64,000 nt of DNA. Source: Nitrospira sp. (GTDB lineage Bacteria > Nitrospirota > Nitrospiria > Nitrospirales > Nitrospiraceae). A model generated the notes under the pieces. It did not search any database. It was not told the DNA's origin and saw only the letters and a list, made by a program, of their open reading frames with translations. The translations under genes and the position numbers were made by a program. The number at the start of each line of letters is the position of its first letter. Positions within the stretch are counted from its first letter, which is position 1. Shown here piece by piece: positions 24,993 through 34,181 of this stretch. Location of the stretch: contig JBAOHZ010000009.1 in the NCBI GenBank assembly GCA_037045225.1, positions 2,356,001 to 2,420,000 of the forward strand. Direction: 5' to 3'.

Positions 24993-25975
24993 CAGTACAA
25001 CTCGTCGGCTTTCTCCTCCAGATCTCTGGGGATGTCGATGTCGAGGAATTTGGCCGTCTTGCGATTCAGGCTCAGTTCAATGCGGTCCGGGGGCAAGGGT
25101 TTCGCAGGCAACGAGACGTGGCCGTCTAAAATCCTGAGGGTGAGTTGCCCCGCTTGTCGTCCGATATCGCTGTAATTGACGGAGAGGCAGAGCAGCGCCC
25201 CGCTGCGGGCAAACTCGCGTGAGAACCCGATGACCGGGACGTGTTCCTCCAACGCCGTATTCAAGATAAAGCGCAGCGACTCGTCGGTGAGCACCGAGGA
25301 ATCGGGGACGAGCCATAACGCGTCGATGGACGGCAGTAAGCTACGCAAGGCGCCGGGTACATCTCGTTCGCTGTCGATTGGGATCGGAACGAATTCCGAC
25401 CCCTGCGGTTTGAGGAGGCGCTTGGCTTCCTCGATCAGCGACGCGGTCTTCGACGGATCGTACAGCGTGCCGACGCGTGTGAGCCGAGGCAAGAGGGCTC
25501 GTATGACGGCCAGTTGTCGCTCCATCGGCACTTCCATGAGAATGCCGGTCATGTTCGGGGTGTTGAAGCCGTACTTGGCCGGGTCCAACACCATGGCATA
25601 GACCACTGGAATGTCGACGATCTCCAGTTGTGCGGCCTTCGCCGCTTTCAGTCCCACCGCAAACACCAGGGCGGGGTCGGATGCGCGGATCTTGCGGGCC
25701 AGTTTGCGCCCCTTCTCCAAATCACCCTGTAAATCGTATTCGGAGAGGACGATGCCGCTCGGAAGGGTCGCTTTAAACCCGGTGATGGCTTGGTTGTATG
25801 CCGCGATGTCGGAAGATTTGAGCACGATGATGTCAGTTGCCGAAGCGACATGGGTCCAGAAGAGTAGGCAGGCAATGACGGTGACCAGCCGCCCCAGAGT
25901 CTTCCGAACCGGATCGGATGCCTGGGTGATGTAGGTCGAATGTAGGAATGCGAAAGTCACAGTCTGCGTCCTCAT
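24992..25975 (-). CDS. Periplasmic ABC-type substrate-binding protein (ABC_sub_bind)
   Basis: 327 residues. An N-terminal hydrophobic segment (LVTVIACLLFWTHVASA) is a probable signal peptide after a basic N-region. The mature part has the two-lobed fold of the ABC_sub_bind family: DIIVLKSSDIAAYNQAITGFK, DPALVFAVGLKAAKAA, ITGI-like MTGILMEVPMERQL, VGTLYDPSKT and DALWLVPDSSVL. No permease or ATPase is encoded nearby; instead the next gene is a membrane kinase whose ATG overlaps this stop by 1 bp. The protein therefore looks like a sensor component rather than part of a transporter. The ligand is unknown. Confidence 0.83.
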   Translation of the reverse strand: MRTQTVTFAFLHSTYITQASDPVRKTLGRLVTVIACLLFWTHVASATDIIVLKSSDIAAYNQAITGFKATLPSGIVLSEYDLQGDLEKGRKLARKIRASDPALVFAVGLKAAKAAQLEIVDIPVVYAMVLDPAKYGFNTPNMTGILMEVPMERQLAVIRALLPRLTRVGTLYDPSKTASLIEEAKRLLKPQGSEFVPIPIDSERDVPGALRSLLPSIDALWLVPDSSVLTDESLRFILNTALEEHVPVIGFSREFARSGALLCLSVNYSDIGRQAGQLTLRILDGHVSLPAKPLPPDRIELSLNRKTAKFLDIDIPRDLEEKADELY

Positions 25976-26011
25976 CGAGCCGGCCTGTCTCGTGAGCGTG
26001 GCGAATCCAGC

Positions 26012-29000
26012 CTACTCGTCGGTATGCCCCTTCATGTGATGCACGATACCGAGCACGCGTGTGGCGACCCCGTCGGCACCCCGATGGACTCGTCCGGTCC
26101 AGGTTAAGCAGTGCAGGGTTCCGTCCGGCCACACGACACGGTGTCGGACGTTGACGGCGTCCTGATCGCGTAAACTGTGTTCGATCTGGCTCAGGACCGT
26201 TCCACGATCCAGCACATAAATCAGGGCGATATACGCGGCGTAGGTGCCGGGGAAGGAGCCCAAGGGCAGGCCGAGTAAGGCTTCGACACCCGGAGACCAA
26301 TAGATGTGGCCCGACGGCACATCCCAATCCCAGATGCCGACGTCTGACTCCAGCAGCGCCATCCGCAACCGTTCCTCGCTGAGGCGTATCTGCGCTTCCG
26401 CCTGTTTACGTTCAGTGATGCATTGCAGAGAGCCTGCCATGCGGAGCGCACAGCCGTTCGCATCCCGCTCCAGCACTTCGGCTCGAGCGTGAAACCACCG
26501 GTACTCCCCGGATTTGGTGAGTAAGCGGTATTCGACATCGTAATGGGAGATCCCCTCTTTGAGGCAGGCTGCCAATCGCTGGAATACACCCTCGCGATCA
26601 TCCGGGTGGAGGCGAGATGCCCAACTGTCGAGAATATCGGGAAACTCGACTTCATTGTATCCCAGCATCTCACGCACCCGCGGTGACCACCATACTGGGG
26701 TGAGCGGCGAATGCCAGGGTTGGCCGGGAAGCACATGGCCGTCCCAGAATCCGTCGTTCGATCCTCGAACGACGGATTTGAACCGCTCCTCGCTGGCGCG
26801 AAGCGAATCCTGGACCTGTCTGTAATCGGTGATGTCACGAGAGATCGCCAAGAGGCGTCGTGAATGCCCCCGCGTGTCGAGCATGGGAGTAACCTGTACG
26901 TCCCACCACTTCGGGACTCCGTTGGTAGTGGGACAGAAGCCGACAAACTTGCCGATCTCGCCGGCTTTGGCCGCTTCGAGCGCGGCCAGGGCGGCATTCC
27001 GATCATCTCCTTCCCACAGGTCCGTCCAGGCTTTATTCAGGTAGCCGGTGAGATCGTTGATGTGTAAGAGCGTTTTCCCCGCATCGTTCATGTATTGCAG
27101 CCGACCTTCTAGATCCAACACTTTGATGCAATCCGCACTGCTGCGCAGGATTTGGTTCTTGAACTCTTCACTGTCGTGGAGGGCGACCTCCGCCTCCTTC
27201 ATGGCGGTAATGTCTTCGCACACGATCAGCACCACCGGGGCCTGTTGGGCGTTAAGCACCGCCTGAGCGGTTTCTCGCACCCAGATGACGCTGCCATCCT
27301 TCCGGACTTTGCGGTACTCCCACCCTCTGGGCCGGCCCATTTCGGAGAGGCAGGCGTCGAGGTTCCTGCGCACGTCGTCCTGATCGCTCGGGTGGAAGAT
27401 ATTCAGCACGGACAATCCGAGCAGTTCCTGGACGTCATACCCGAGGCGCTCGGCTCCGAAGCGATTGACCGACAGGACGGTGCCCGCGGCATCGACCATG
27501 AAATACATGGACGGATTGTCGTCGAACAGGACTCGATACCGACGTTCGCTTTCGATCAGCGCCGCTTCAACCCGTTTGCGATCCGTCACGTCCTCCGCAA
27601 AGCCCGCGATGCGGTAGACCGTTCCCGACGCGTCATGGATCGGGAATGCGCGATCCCAGATCCATCGCATCGATCCATCGGGTCGAAGGATGCGATATTC
27701 CTCACTGTAGCCTCCAGAAATTTGTCGGCTCATGGCCGCGTCCCGGACTCGTAGCCGATCGTCGGGATGGATGGCGTCCATCCATGAACTCGGCCTCTCG
27801 TAGAGGCTGTCGCAAGAGTGTCCCCACACCTCTTCGTACCCTGGGCTGATATAGAGCACTTGGCTTTTGGTTGGATCGGTGATCCAGAACACTTCCCTGA
27901 TGTGTTCCGCCAGCTGACGGAATCGCTCCTGACTTTCTTCGACGGCGTGTTCGGCCTCCAGGCGCTCGGTGATGTCCCGGAAGACGACGACGGCGCCTAC
28001 CACGAGTCCCTTCTCGGTGATCGGGGTACTGACATATTCCACCGGCATACTCGTGCCGTCTTTCCTCCAGAAAACATCACGTGAGACGCGATGGACTTGC
28101 CCGTCGTGGAGTGCGGCGTAGATCGGGCATTGATCGGCTGGGGAGGGGCTCCCGTCAGGCTGTGAGTGATGGAGTCGCGCATGCATCGATTGTTCGATGA
28201 GTTCGGATGGGTCATACCCGAGCAATTGGGCGGCGGTGGCATTGACGAATGTGGCCTGACCGTTGTGATCGAGTCCGTAAATCCCTTCGCCCGCTTGCGT
28301 GAGGATGACTTCGTGGAGACGGCGGAGGCGGTCGAGAATTTCTTCTGCCTTGCGTCGTTGGGTGATATCACGAATGATGCCGCTGAAAAACACCGCAGTA
28401 TCGGCCGTCCACATGGCCAACGAGAGCTCAATCGGGAACTCACTGCCGTCCTTCCGCAATCCCTCAAGTTCGACGAGACGACCGATGAGCCTGGACTGCC
28501 CGGTTTCCTGGACGCGGGCGAGGCCGCGCTCATGCGCGGCGCGATAACGCTGCGGCATCAGCATGGTCAGGGGGTGGCCTTGGATTTCGTCGTTGGCATA
28601 GCCGAACAGACGGGCGGCGGCCTGGTTCCAGGAGAGAATCCGGCCCTTGTGATCCGCCAAGACGATGGCATCGGTGGCGGCTTCGACCAGTGAACGGAAT
28701 CGCGCCTCGCTCTCGCTCAGCGCCTGTTCGGCTTGTTCGGCTTTCGCGGCGAGCGCCTGGACCCCGACGGCCCGGCGAAGGACCGCTCGCAGCTCATCCC
28801 GATTGTAGGGTTTGGTGAGGCAGGCGAAGGCGCCTTGGGTTAGTGAGCCGACGGTGTGATCGGCACTGGTGTAGGCCGTGAGGATGATCACCGGTAATTG
28901 GGGCTGCATTTCCTGCAACGTCCGTAGGACGGACGAGCCGTCTCCGTCGGGCAATCCCAAGTCCAGCAGAACGGCATTGTACTCGTGGTCCCGTGTTTGT

Positions 29001-29134
29001 GTGAGTGCTTCCGCGCAGGTGCCGGCGACGTTTACGTGGTAGCCGTCGTGGTCGAGTAAGTCCTGTAGTCCGAGGGCGATATCGGGATCGTCGTCCACGA
29101 CGAGGATCGAATGGCCGGGTGTCATGGTAGTCAT
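26012..29134 (-). CDS. Receiver plus seven-PAS protein without a catalytic domain
   Basis: 1040 residues from the ATG at 29134. A receiver domain (SILVVDDDPDIALGLQ, acceptor Asp in LLDLGLPDGDG) is followed by about seven PAS domains, most with their own PAC tail. Starts are visible at EARFRSLVEAATDAIVLADHKG, ILTQAGEGIYGLDHNG, ERFRQLAEHIREVFW, ERRYRVLFDDNPSMYF, KNQILRSSADCIKVLD, ERFKSVVRGSNDGFW and ERLRMALLESDVGIWDW. The chain stops right after the last PAS (LGIVHHMKGHTDE): no HisKA, HATPase, GGDEF, EAL or DNA-binding part. No frameshifted remnant of such a domain is evident before the next gene, 36 bp on. It probably acts as a phosphorylatable sensory scaffold. Confidence 0.88.
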   Translation of the reverse strand: MTTMTPGHSILVVDDDPDIALGLQDLLDHDGYHVNVAGTCAEALTQTRDHEYNAVLLDLGLPDGDGSSVLRTLQEMQPQLPVIILTAYTSADHTVGSLTQGAFACLTKPYNRDELRAVLRRAVGVQALAAKAEQAEQALSESEARFRSLVEAATDAIVLADHKGRILSWNQAAARLFGYANDEIQGHPLTMLMPQRYRAAHERGLARVQETGQSRLIGRLVELEGLRKDGSEFPIELSLAMWTADTAVFFSGIIRDITQRRKAEEILDRLRRLHEVILTQAGEGIYGLDHNGQATFVNATAAQLLGYDPSELIEQSMHARLHHSQPDGSPSPADQCPIYAALHDGQVHRVSRDVFWRKDGTSMPVEYVSTPITEKGLVVGAVVVFRDITERLEAEHAVEESQERFRQLAEHIREVFWITDPTKSQVLYISPGYEEVWGHSCDSLYERPSSWMDAIHPDDRLRVRDAAMSRQISGGYSEEYRILRPDGSMRWIWDRAFPIHDASGTVYRIAGFAEDVTDRKRVEAALIESERRYRVLFDDNPSMYFMVDAAGTVLSVNRFGAERLGYDVQELLGLSVLNIFHPSDQDDVRRNLDACLSEMGRPRGWEYRKVRKDGSVIWVRETAQAVLNAQQAPVVLIVCEDITAMKEAEVALHDSEEFKNQILRSSADCIKVLDLEGRLQYMNDAGKTLLHINDLTGYLNKAWTDLWEGDDRNAALAALEAAKAGEIGKFVGFCPTTNGVPKWWDVQVTPMLDTRGHSRRLLAISRDITDYRQVQDSLRASEERFKSVVRGSNDGFWDGHVLPGQPWHSPLTPVWWSPRVREMLGYNEVEFPDILDSWASRLHPDDREGVFQRLAACLKEGISHYDVEYRLLTKSGEYRWFHARAEVLERDANGCALRMAGSLQCITERKQAEAQIRLSEERLRMALLESDVGIWDWDVPSGHIYWSPGVEALLGLPLGSFPGTYAAYIALIYVLDRGTVLSQIEHSLRDQDAVNVRHRVVWPDGTLHCLTWTGRVHRGADGVATRVLGIVHHMKGHTDE

Positions 29135-29202
29135 AACGGCCTCGCTGTCACTCCGGAGTGTTCCCGATCTGAAACCTGGCGCTGAGCATTCCGATGACTC
29201 CG

Positions 29203-31263
29203 TTAAAACCGCACGGTGATCCATCCCATCGACCGGCTGCCGATCCGGTCGCCGAGCGGATGTTCCCGATGTCTGTCGTTCAGTGCATTAAAGATCGAGA
29301 AGGCCACTTCCGCCTCACGCATGTAGCCGGCGGCGGCCTTTTGTTGCCAAAACCGATACCCAACACGGAGATTGAGCAGGTTGTAACTGCCGATGCGGTC
29401 AGATGGGACCGTTACCCCGGTGGCGGGGATATTGGCCAGGAGCGTAAAGGTCTGTGCGAGCGGATAGGTTGTTGCCCCGACATAGTAGTAACCGATCTCC
29501 CCACTGAGGCCGTTTTCCCACTCGGTCCTCAGGCCTGCGCTGACTTTTGATCGCGGGGCGCCTCGTTTGACTGTGCCGCTGAATGACTGGCCGATTTCCT
29601 CGTAGGCATAGTTGGCAAATCCACTGAGCCAGCGGCTGGCGAGGAATTCAATGCCGGCCTCACCGCCGTAAATGTCGGCAGCACCTTGGTCGTTGACAAA
29701 CTCTGAGGCCCCGCCGGCGATGATCCGGCTGCCGATCAAATCGGAGACATGGTTGAAGAACAGGTCCGCGCGCACTCGTAACCGGTGTTTCCAGTACCAG
29801 CCCTGGTATCCGGCCTCATAGGAAATGATCTGTTCCGGCGTGAGCCGGGTCGAGCCGGTGACCGGCACCGTCGACGAGATTGAGGGTGGAAACGGCACCC
29901 CGGTTGGAATCGAGGTGGTCACACGCTGGTCTTGATAGGATTCAAACAGGGTCGGCGGCCGATAGGCGGTCGATCCGGAGAGATGAAAGGTGTGGCCCTC
30001 GACCGGTTGATACAGGAGCGCCACCCGCGGGCTCCAGGTTCCGTTGATTTGGGAATGGAGGTCATAACGCAGGCCGGCGACGATTGTCACTGCGGAGGTG
30101 GCGCGCCATTCGTCCTGAATGAACAGTCCCAGGCGGTCTTCTCGGCTGAATTGAGCGATAGCGCTGCTTGACAGCGAGTTGTGGCGATAATTGATCCCGT
30201 ACAGCAATCGGTTCGTGGCCCAGAGGTCGGCCGCATGTTGCACGTCCACGTTGTAGGTGTTTCCCGAGAACGGATTGGTCGATTGTCCGTTGCGGTCGGT
30301 AATGCTCAGCAGGTTGACCAATTGGGAGTTGGGATTAATGGTTGCGTGGTCCGTATAGCCGGACCACCAGGCCCGAACGAGAAAGGCCCCATGTTCGTAG
30401 AGGACATTGGCGTACGCAAGCGATGGCCGAATGGAGTTGCTCGTGACTTCGCCGACCTGTCCGTCGTGCCGATTCGTGTCGACCAACCCTCCTGATACCT
30501 GCAGTTTGGAAGTCGACGACAACGCGTACTCAGTCTGTACGTTGAACTTGTGCGATCGAAAGCCAAGAGCCTCTCGATCTCGCCACTGTTGGGTCTGATC
30601 GCGGCCGATGGAGAGGCGATAGCCGAATTTACCGACGGTGCCTGCCTGGACGGCGGCGCTGCTGATCGTGCCGAGTTCGCCCGCCCCGAATTGCAGCGTG
30701 GTGCCCTTCATTTCCTCCGGCGACTTGGTGATGATATTGATCACGCCGTCGAAGGCATTAAACCCATACACGGCTGAAGCAGGTCCCTTGAGGACTTCGA
30801 TACGTTTAATTTCAGGGAGCGTGACCGGAATGGATTTCCAGAACACGGTGCCTTGAACGTCGAGGTAAATGGACCGTCCGTCCACCATGACGAGCATCTT
30901 GTTTGCGAAGGGCTGGTTTCCACCCCTGGCACTCACGTTGAAGTCGGCCCCTGCCGTCTGCATGATTTCCAGCCCTGGAACCCGGCGAAGGACGGTTGGC
31001 AAATCGATGGCACCGGATTGTCGGATATCCTCGTCCGTAATGACGTAAACGTTCGACGGGGCCTGTGAGATCGGCTGCTCATAACGCGACGCAATACTGA
31101 CCGTTTCTTCTTCTTTTAAGAGCGCCAATTCATCATTAGCGGCGAACGGGAACGACTCACGAGCGATCACCGCCGCCGGTTCGGCAGCCGCAAGGCTGCT
31201 GAGGAGGAGCGTGAATCCCGCCGCCAAGAGCGGATACCACGATGTGTTCAGTTCAGATTTCAT
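29203..31263 (-). CDS. TonB-dependent outer-membrane receptor 1
   Basis: 686 residues. The signal peptide ends near ...SSLAAAEP. A TonB-box-like EEETVSIASR precedes the plug domain (SNVYVITDEDIRQSGAIDLPTVLRRVPGLEI; LVMVDGRSIYLDVQGTVFW; RIEVLKGPASAVYGFNAFDGVINIITK). The 22-strand barrel follows and ends in a terminal aromatic (GWITVRF). The plug resembles vitamin B12/siderophore and colicin-type receptors of Nitrospira, but the ligand cannot be read. It is a close paralogue of the receptor encoded just upstream, with 10 bp between the genes, so both lie on one transcript. Confidence 0.92.
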   Translation of the reverse strand: MKSELNTSWYPLLAAGFTLLLSSLAAAEPAAVIARESFPFAANDELALLKEEETVSIASRYEQPISQAPSNVYVITDEDIRQSGAIDLPTVLRRVPGLEIMQTAGADFNVSARGGNQPFANKMLVMVDGRSIYLDVQGTVFWKSIPVTLPEIKRIEVLKGPASAVYGFNAFDGVINIITKSPEEMKGTTLQFGAGELGTISSAAVQAGTVGKFGYRLSIGRDQTQQWRDREALGFRSHKFNVQTEYALSSTSKLQVSGGLVDTNRHDGQVGEVTSNSIRPSLAYANVLYEHGAFLVRAWWSGYTDHATINPNSQLVNLLSITDRNGQSTNPFSGNTYNVDVQHAADLWATNRLLYGINYRHNSLSSSAIAQFSREDRLGLFIQDEWRATSAVTIVAGLRYDLHSQINGTWSPRVALLYQPVEGHTFHLSGSTAYRPPTLFESYQDQRVTTSIPTGVPFPPSISSTVPVTGSTRLTPEQIISYEAGYQGWYWKHRLRVRADLFFNHVSDLIGSRIIAGGASEFVNDQGAADIYGGEAGIEFLASRWLSGFANYAYEEIGQSFSGTVKRGAPRSKVSAGLRTEWENGLSGEIGYYYVGATTYPLAQTFTLLANIPATGVTVPSDRIGSYNLLNLRVGYRFWQQKAAAGYMREAEVAFSIFNALNDRHREHPLGDRIGSRSMGWITVRF

Positions 31264-31273
31264 GACGCAACAT

Positions 31274-33292
31274 TCAAAACCTAAGGGTCACCCAACCCAT
31301 CACTCGGTTGCCGAGCGTGTCGCCCAAAGGGTGTTCCTTGTGACGATCGTTCAGCGCATTGAAGACGGCGACGGCCACTTCGGCCTTGTCGTGCCAGAAT
31401 CGGTACCCGCCGCGCAGGTTCAGCAAGGTGTAACTATCGATCGTCGGACTTGTCGGTATGGGAAGCACCGGAGCCAGCGCGGTGAAGAATTCGATCAAGG
31501 GGTACGTGGCGCCGGCGATGTAGTGGACCGCGATCTCTCCGTTCAGCCCGCTGTCCCAATCGCCACGAAAGCCTACGTTCGCTTTCCAGTCCGGGCCGCC
31601 GCGCCTGGAGACGCCGGTGAAGGTCTGGCCGATCTTTTGGTAAGAGACATTCGCAAACCCGCTGAGCCATCTGGTGGCGAGGAACTCCAGCCCCGCTTCG
31701 GTGCCATAGATGTCGGCCTCACCGCCGTTGATGAGCGTGCGGGTAGTGCCGATGGTTTGGAAGTTGATCAAGTCGGAGAGATGATTGAAGAACAAGTCGA
31801 GTCTGGTCCGGAGCCGATGTTTCATCCACCAGCCCTGATAGCCGGCTTCATAGGAAATGATCTGCTCGGGATTGAGTCTCTGTGATCCAAATAGCGGGAT
31901 AGGTGCAAACAGCGGCGGCACCGTCGGCAGGATGCGCAGATCGAGATTGGACTCGAACAGTGTCGGCGGGCGGTAGGCCACCGATGCACTGAAACGGACG
32001 GTCTGGTCGGGCGTCAGGTTGTACACCAGGGCGACGCGCGGGCTCCAGGTCCCATTGATCCTGGTATGCAGGTCATAGCGAATACCGGCTACCAAGGTCA
32101 GAGCGGGCGAGATCTTCCACTCGTCCTGAAGATGGATACCGAATCGGTCTTCGCGTCCTAATTCAGACACCGCACTTCCATCGACGGTGTTGTAGCGGTA
32201 GTTGATGCCGTAGCTCAGCCGGTTGGTAGGCCCGAAGTCGAGGCTGTGTTGCGCTTCGACATTATACGTGTTGGTGGTGAACGAAACGTTCGGCCCGCCT
32301 GTCGCGTTGGTCTGCCGGACAAACCGAGCCAGCAGCGGGTGTGTCGAGGAGTCGACGGGAATGTCGTTCCCCTGCCACCACCCGCGCACGGAGAAATTGC
32401 GATATTGGTAATGGACGTCCGTATAGGCCTGATTGAATTGCGAATGGGGAATTTGGACGTTCGAGACGGGGCCGTCGAAGCGATTGGTATCGATCACCCC
32501 GCCGGCGACGCGTAAGGTGGCGTCACCGGAGAAGTTGTACTGGGTCTGCACGTTGAGTTTGTTCGAACGGAAGGCCAGCGCGTCGTTGTTGCGCCATTGT
32601 TGATTCTGATCATGGCCGAGGGAGAGACGGTAGTCGAGTTTGCCAGCCGATCCCGCCTGGACGGCGGCACTGGAGATGGTGCCGAGTTCCCCGCCGCCGA
32701 ACTGCAAGGTGGTGCCTTTCATCTCCTGCGCGGACTTCGTGATGATGTTGATCACCCCGTCGAACGCATTCAAGCCGTAGACGACAGAGGCAGGCCCTTT
32801 CAGTACCTCGATGCGTTTAATCTCCGGGAGGGTGACCGGGAGTGATTTCCAGAACACGAGGCCCTGGCCGTCGATATAGATCGAGCGGCCGTCGATCATG
32901 ACGAGGATCTTGTTGGCGAACAGTTGGTTGTCGCCTCGCGCGCTCACATTGAAGTCCGCTCCGGTGACCTGCATGACATCCAGCCCAGGCACGCGCCGGA
33001 GGATGGTGGGAATGTCCGCCGCACCCGAGTGGCGGATGTCTTCGTCTGTAATTACATACACATTGGAAGGAGATTGGGAGATCGGTTGTTCATGGCGAGT
33101 GGCGATGCTGACGGTTTCCTCCTCCTTCAGGAGTTCCAGCTCCTCGTTGATCGGCGCGCCGGTTGTCGAAACAGCCGGCGAGGGGGCTGCGCGCTGAGCG
33201 TGGGCCTCCAAGGCGCAACAGACGATCAAGATCCCACCACAGATGGGGAGGGTACCACGTCGCATGTGAGTGTTGATGGTTTGACTGACCAT
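31274..33292 (-). CDS. TonB-dependent outer-membrane receptor 2
   Basis: 672 residues from the ATG at 33292, which places the signal peptide (THMRRGTLPICGGILIVCCALEAHA) close to the N-terminus; ATG 33367 is possible, and codons further upstream would lie beyond the predicted transcription start. Plug and barrel match receptor 1 almost motif for motif (EEETVSIATRHEQPISQSPS; RIEVLKGPASVVYGLNAFDGV) and both end in GW(V/I)T(L/V)RF, so the pair arose by tandem duplication. Divergence is greatest in the extracellular loops, which suggests related but different ligands. It is the first gene of a five-gene operon ending in a kinase. Confidence 0.9.
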   Translation of the reverse strand: MVSQTINTHMRRGTLPICGGILIVCCALEAHAQRAAPSPAVSTTGAPINEELELLKEEETVSIATRHEQPISQSPSNVYVITDEDIRHSGAADIPTILRRVPGLDVMQVTGADFNVSARGDNQLFANKILVMIDGRSIYIDGQGLVFWKSLPVTLPEIKRIEVLKGPASVVYGLNAFDGVINIITKSAQEMKGTTLQFGGGELGTISSAAVQAGSAGKLDYRLSLGHDQNQQWRNNDALAFRSNKLNVQTQYNFSGDATLRVAGGVIDTNRFDGPVSNVQIPHSQFNQAYTDVHYQYRNFSVRGWWQGNDIPVDSSTHPLLARFVRQTNATGGPNVSFTTNTYNVEAQHSLDFGPTNRLSYGINYRYNTVDGSAVSELGREDRFGIHLQDEWKISPALTLVAGIRYDLHTRINGTWSPRVALVYNLTPDQTVRFSASVAYRPPTLFESNLDLRILPTVPPLFAPIPLFGSQRLNPEQIISYEAGYQGWWMKHRLRTRLDLFFNHLSDLINFQTIGTTRTLINGGEADIYGTEAGLEFLATRWLSGFANVSYQKIGQTFTGVSRRGGPDWKANVGFRGDWDSGLNGEIAVHYIAGATYPLIEFFTALAPVLPIPTSPTIDSYTLLNLRGGYRFWHDKAEVAVAVFNALNDRHKEHPLGDTLGNRVMGWVTLRF

Positions 33293-33450
33293 GAGTTGTC
33301 GGTTGCCTTGAGAGGGAGAGGATGGCTGTCGGCGGGTGGTGTCGAGGTTTTCTGCTGAAGGCCGCATGACGTCCCGTGGGTTCCTGACCGGCGGTGTCGG
33401 ATGTGGTCGGAGAGACAAAACGAGAACTTTGTGGTTAGGAAGAGGTAGAC

Positions 33451-33464
33451 GCAAAAGGCATACT
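33451..33464 (-). promoter_or_regulatory. Sigma-54-type promoter of the TonB-receptor operon (weaker match)
   Basis: On the minus strand this reads AGTATGCCTTTTGC. The -12 TTGC and the ATG of the -24 part fit the pattern of the other sites, but one of the two -24 guanines and the following C are replaced. Two operators lie 114 bp and 135 bp upstream, matching the geometry at the other loci. Confidence 0.5.
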
Positions 33465-33577
33465 TGTGAACAGTCGGACGTATCGGCCGATCACGCGCGA
33501 ATGTCCCGAAGATTGGGGCGATTAAGACAGCCTTCTCACGGTGCGAAGGCCAGGGAGAAGTGCTGGGTCTGTGGTGC

Positions 33578-33614
33578 GTATCTAGTTGGATACAGACTGT
33601 ATTTCCTCAGATAC
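33578..33614. promoter_or_regulatory. Tandem palindromic operators, GTATC-N6-GATAC type
   Basis: GTATCTAGTTGGATAC (33578-33593) is a perfect GTATC-N6-GATAC. GTATTTCCTCAGATAC (33599-33614) has one mismatch. The start-to-start spacing is 21 bp, two helical turns, so two dimers would bind on the same face. The first site overlaps the stop codon of the ribbon-helix-helix gene. Confidence 0.68.
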
Positions 33615-33863
33615 AGGCGGTTGAGTGGTCCTGTGTCCGCGTGGACGCCCCGGTTTCAAGTCCTGCAGCCGTGGTGAGAACGGTCGGCCGTTTTGCGATT
33701 CAAGATTATTGAGGAGATCTTCCATCGCTGAAGAAATGAGACCAGCCATTGTGGTGCCCGATGTCCAATAGGCGGCATCGCGCATACGCTCCACCAGGTC
33801 GGCCGGCAGACTGACGGTCATGCGTTGGCGTTTCTGTGATCGCAAATAGACAAACCGGTTCAT
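33582..33863 (-). CDS. Ribbon-helix-helix DNA-binding protein
   Basis: 93 residues. The ATG at 33863 has a strong ribosome site (AAGGAGTTGCAC). The N-terminal half is a CopG/Arc-type ribbon-helix-helix: a strand QRMTVSLPADL, then helices VERMRDAAYWTSG and TMAGLISSAMEDLLNNLE. The tail is basic and proline-rich (GRPFSPRLQDLKPGRPRG), a combination seen in small RHH regulators. Such proteins bind short palindromes as dimers or tetramers. Two copies of the GTATC-N6-GATAC palindrome overlap or adjoin its own 3' end and two more lie upstream of its operon, so it is a candidate, alongside an absent enhancer-binding protein, for recognising them. Confidence 0.78.
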   Translation of the reverse strand: MNRFVYLRSQKRQRMTVSLPADLVERMRDAAYWTSGTTMAGLISSAMEDLLNNLESQNGRPFSPRLQDLKPGRPRGHRTTQPPVSEEIQSVSN

Positions 33864-33955
33864 GGTGCAACTCCTTTGCGCGAGGGAACTGGTACTGAGT
33901 GTGTGGTATTGCCTTGAGCCGCTCTCAATGCTCACGTTCGTTGCGCAGAATGCGG

Positions 33956-34090
33956 TTAGGGGAACTCTGTGCCCCGCTGAGACGGATGCGTTTCAGGCTG
34001 CTGTGGATCGGCGTCTTTCCATACCGCGACAATCAAGAGGGCCAGTATGCCGCTGACTCCAATCAGGAGACCACCCATGACAAGTTCCAT
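33956..34090 (-). CDS. 44-residue single-span membrane protein
   Basis: A short frame with a good ribosome site (AAAGGAGCCTGAC before the ATG at 34090). It encodes MELVMGGLLIGVSGILALLI, followed by VAVWKD and a polar tail ending GTEFP. One hydrophobic helix occupies about residues 4-23; the tail is charged and proline-containing. It lies about 66 nt downstream of the predicted start from the sigma-54-type promoter at 34168-34181 and 92 bp before the ribbon-helix-helix gene, so both are probably one transcript. The role is unknown; subunits or regulators of membrane complexes often look like this. Confidence 0.6.
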   Translation of the reverse strand: MELVMGGLLIGVSGILALLIVAVWKDADPQQPETHPSQRGTEFP

Positions 34091-34167
34091 GTCAGGCTCC
34101 TTTCTGTTCCGAAGAGCTCGTGCCCGAATTCAATGTGGTCGTGTATTGGTTCCGAGGCTGTCATGCA

Positions 34168-34181
34168 GCAACAGCCATGCC
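34168..34181 (-). promoter_or_regulatory. Sigma-54-type promoter of the small-protein/RHH operon
   Basis: On the minus strand this reads GGCATGGCTGTTGC, an exact GGCATG-N4-TTGC. Predicted transcription starts near 34156, 66 nt before the ATG at 34090. The nearest operator is 229 bp upstream, further than at the other loci. Confidence 0.7.

Noticed and set aside
25833..26327. Minus-strand frame of 164 codons spanning the end of the REC/PAS protein, as a lost kinase fragment
   Set aside because: Its sequence is Arg/Pro-rich shadow translation with no HisKA or HATPase motif.
33479..33494. GTATCGGCCGATCACG as another operator upstream of the TonB operon
   Set aside because: It is a palindrome with a different spacing and lacks the right arm GATAC.
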